Source: Deltaproteobacteria bacterium
GTDB lineage: Bacteria > Desulfobacterota > Desulfobacteria > Desulfobacterales > Desulfosalsimonadaceae
Assembly (NCBI GenBank): GCA_024280875.1
Contig: JAJRPH010000183.1
Span: 1 to 14,004 of the forward strand
Length of the DNA: 14,004 bases
Direction: 5' to 3'
Part shown: positions 13,524 to 14,004 of the stretch, piece by piece
Layout: each line of letters begins with the position of its first letter
Position numbering within the stretch: the stretch's first letter is position 1
Notes under the pieces: generated by a model
The model's input: the letters and a program-made list of their open reading frames with translations, nothing else
Database searches by the model: none
What the model was told of the DNA's origin: nothing
Translations under genes and position numbers: made by a program

Positions 13524-14004
13524 TCAGGTTGCAAGCGCCAGTTTACCAGCTTTGATATGTACAGCGGTCCTAACGAGCTTTTTGACAGCTATATCCATCA
13601 TCACCGCTCCTGCCAAATCTTCTTTGACTGCAAACCGGGTCTCCCGTACGGGTACACCGAGACCATCCCTGGTTGAAACCGCTGCTGATCCATAGCTAAC
13701 AACATTGAGTCCCAAGGCAGAAAGCGAAGTTCTCATCAATTCTAGTGCGGTATCCTGCCCGGCATTCCGAAAAAAGCCGATCGTCATCGCAGTGGCTACT
13801 TTATCCTGCAATCGAAAATCATGAACAAAGGTCCGGCTGCGATCAATAAACGTTTTTACCTGCCCCGGAATTGACGCAATATATACCGGTGCCATGAGTA
13901 TGATAGCGTCGGCCTCAATCATTTTTTGATGAAGTTCATCTAATCCATCTTTAATCGAGCAATTATACCCCTCTATAGGGACGGGGGATACATCAAAACC
14001 AACT
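13524..14004 (-). CDS. Flavodoxin-fold NAD(P)H/FMN oxidoreductase (5' end outside window)
   Basis: The frame is open to the right edge of the window, giving about 159 residues of the C-terminal part. The Met at 13922 is internal, since similarity continues upstream (SIKDGLDELHQKMIEADAIIL). The segment ADAIILMAPVYIASIPGQVKTFIDRSRTF is the typical FMN-binding and dimer region of the NADPH-dependent FMN reductase / iron-sulfur flavoprotein group (usual form aD-aiilgsPvY...sgqlKafiDR). A single Cys (YNCSIKD) stands where iron-sulfur flavoproteins carry the last Cys of their cluster motif; the others would lie at or beyond the window edge. The family transfers electrons through bound FMN. It is the first visible gene of the operon that continues with the VOC and SDR genes, 33 nt apart. 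Confidence 0.85.
   Translation of the reverse strand, partial: VGFDVSPVPIEGYNCSIKDGLDELHQKMIEADAIILMAPVYIASIPGQVKTFIDRSRTFVHDFRLQDKVATAMTIGFFRNAGQDTALELMRTSLSALGLNVVSYGSAAVSTRDGLGVPVRETRFAVKEDLAGAVMMDIAVKKLVRTAVHIKAGKLALAT

Noticed and set aside
1..14004. CRISPR arrays, tRNA or rRNA genes, transposases
   Set aside because: No regularly spaced direct repeats, cloverleaf-like or rRNA sequences, and no transposase or integrase frames were seen.

Overview
The window (14,004 bp, moderate GC) reads like the chromosome of a Gram-negative bacterium. A sulfate-reducer-like member of the Desulfobacterota (Desulfobacteria) is my best guess. That rests on the general look of the proteins and on dispersed repeats ending in TTCGTAAAAAG; no rRNA or marker gene is present to confirm it.

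Layout: (1) 1-1254, the C-terminal half of a LysR-type regulator followed at once by a complete TrmJ/SpoU-type RNA methyltransferase. (2) 1238-2753, a scar of gene decay. The 5' part of a czcC-like outer-membrane efflux gene is joined in frame to the 3' end of a czcA-like RND pump gene, which runs out of frame into the 5' end of a GH13_8-type glycogen branching enzyme gene. That gene in turn lacks its whole catalytic centre. (3) 2870-3684, a small conserved-looking hypothetical gene, repeat debris and an AT-rich orphan membrane ORF. (4) 3726-9688, the most interesting block: a histidine kinase/OmpR-type response regulator pair (minus strand), and facing away from it a secreted von Willebrand A protein, a PspA/IM30 protein, a multi-pass membrane protein and a small basic protein. 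(5) 9689-10113, two related repeat elements and a strong hairpin. (6) 10114-11788, a GlpD/GlpA-type glycerol-3-phosphate dehydrogenase with terminator. (7) 11912-14004, a minus-strand operon of an NAD(P)H/FMN flavoprotein (5' end outside the window), a two-module VOC (glyoxalase-fold) protein and an RhlG-like short-chain dehydrogenase.

How block 4 works together: the three transcription units (regulator-kinase, VWA, pspA) each begin with the same 9-mer TCATTTCAA exactly 5 nt before a -10-like hexamer, and each has GTAAAAAG 54-65 bp further up. Two of the three share an 86% identical 65-bp upstream region. The simplest reading is an autoregulated two-component system controlling an envelope-maintenance module (VWA + PspA + membrane protein). 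I do not know a described system with this composition. The promoter pattern is read directly from sequence; the function is inference.
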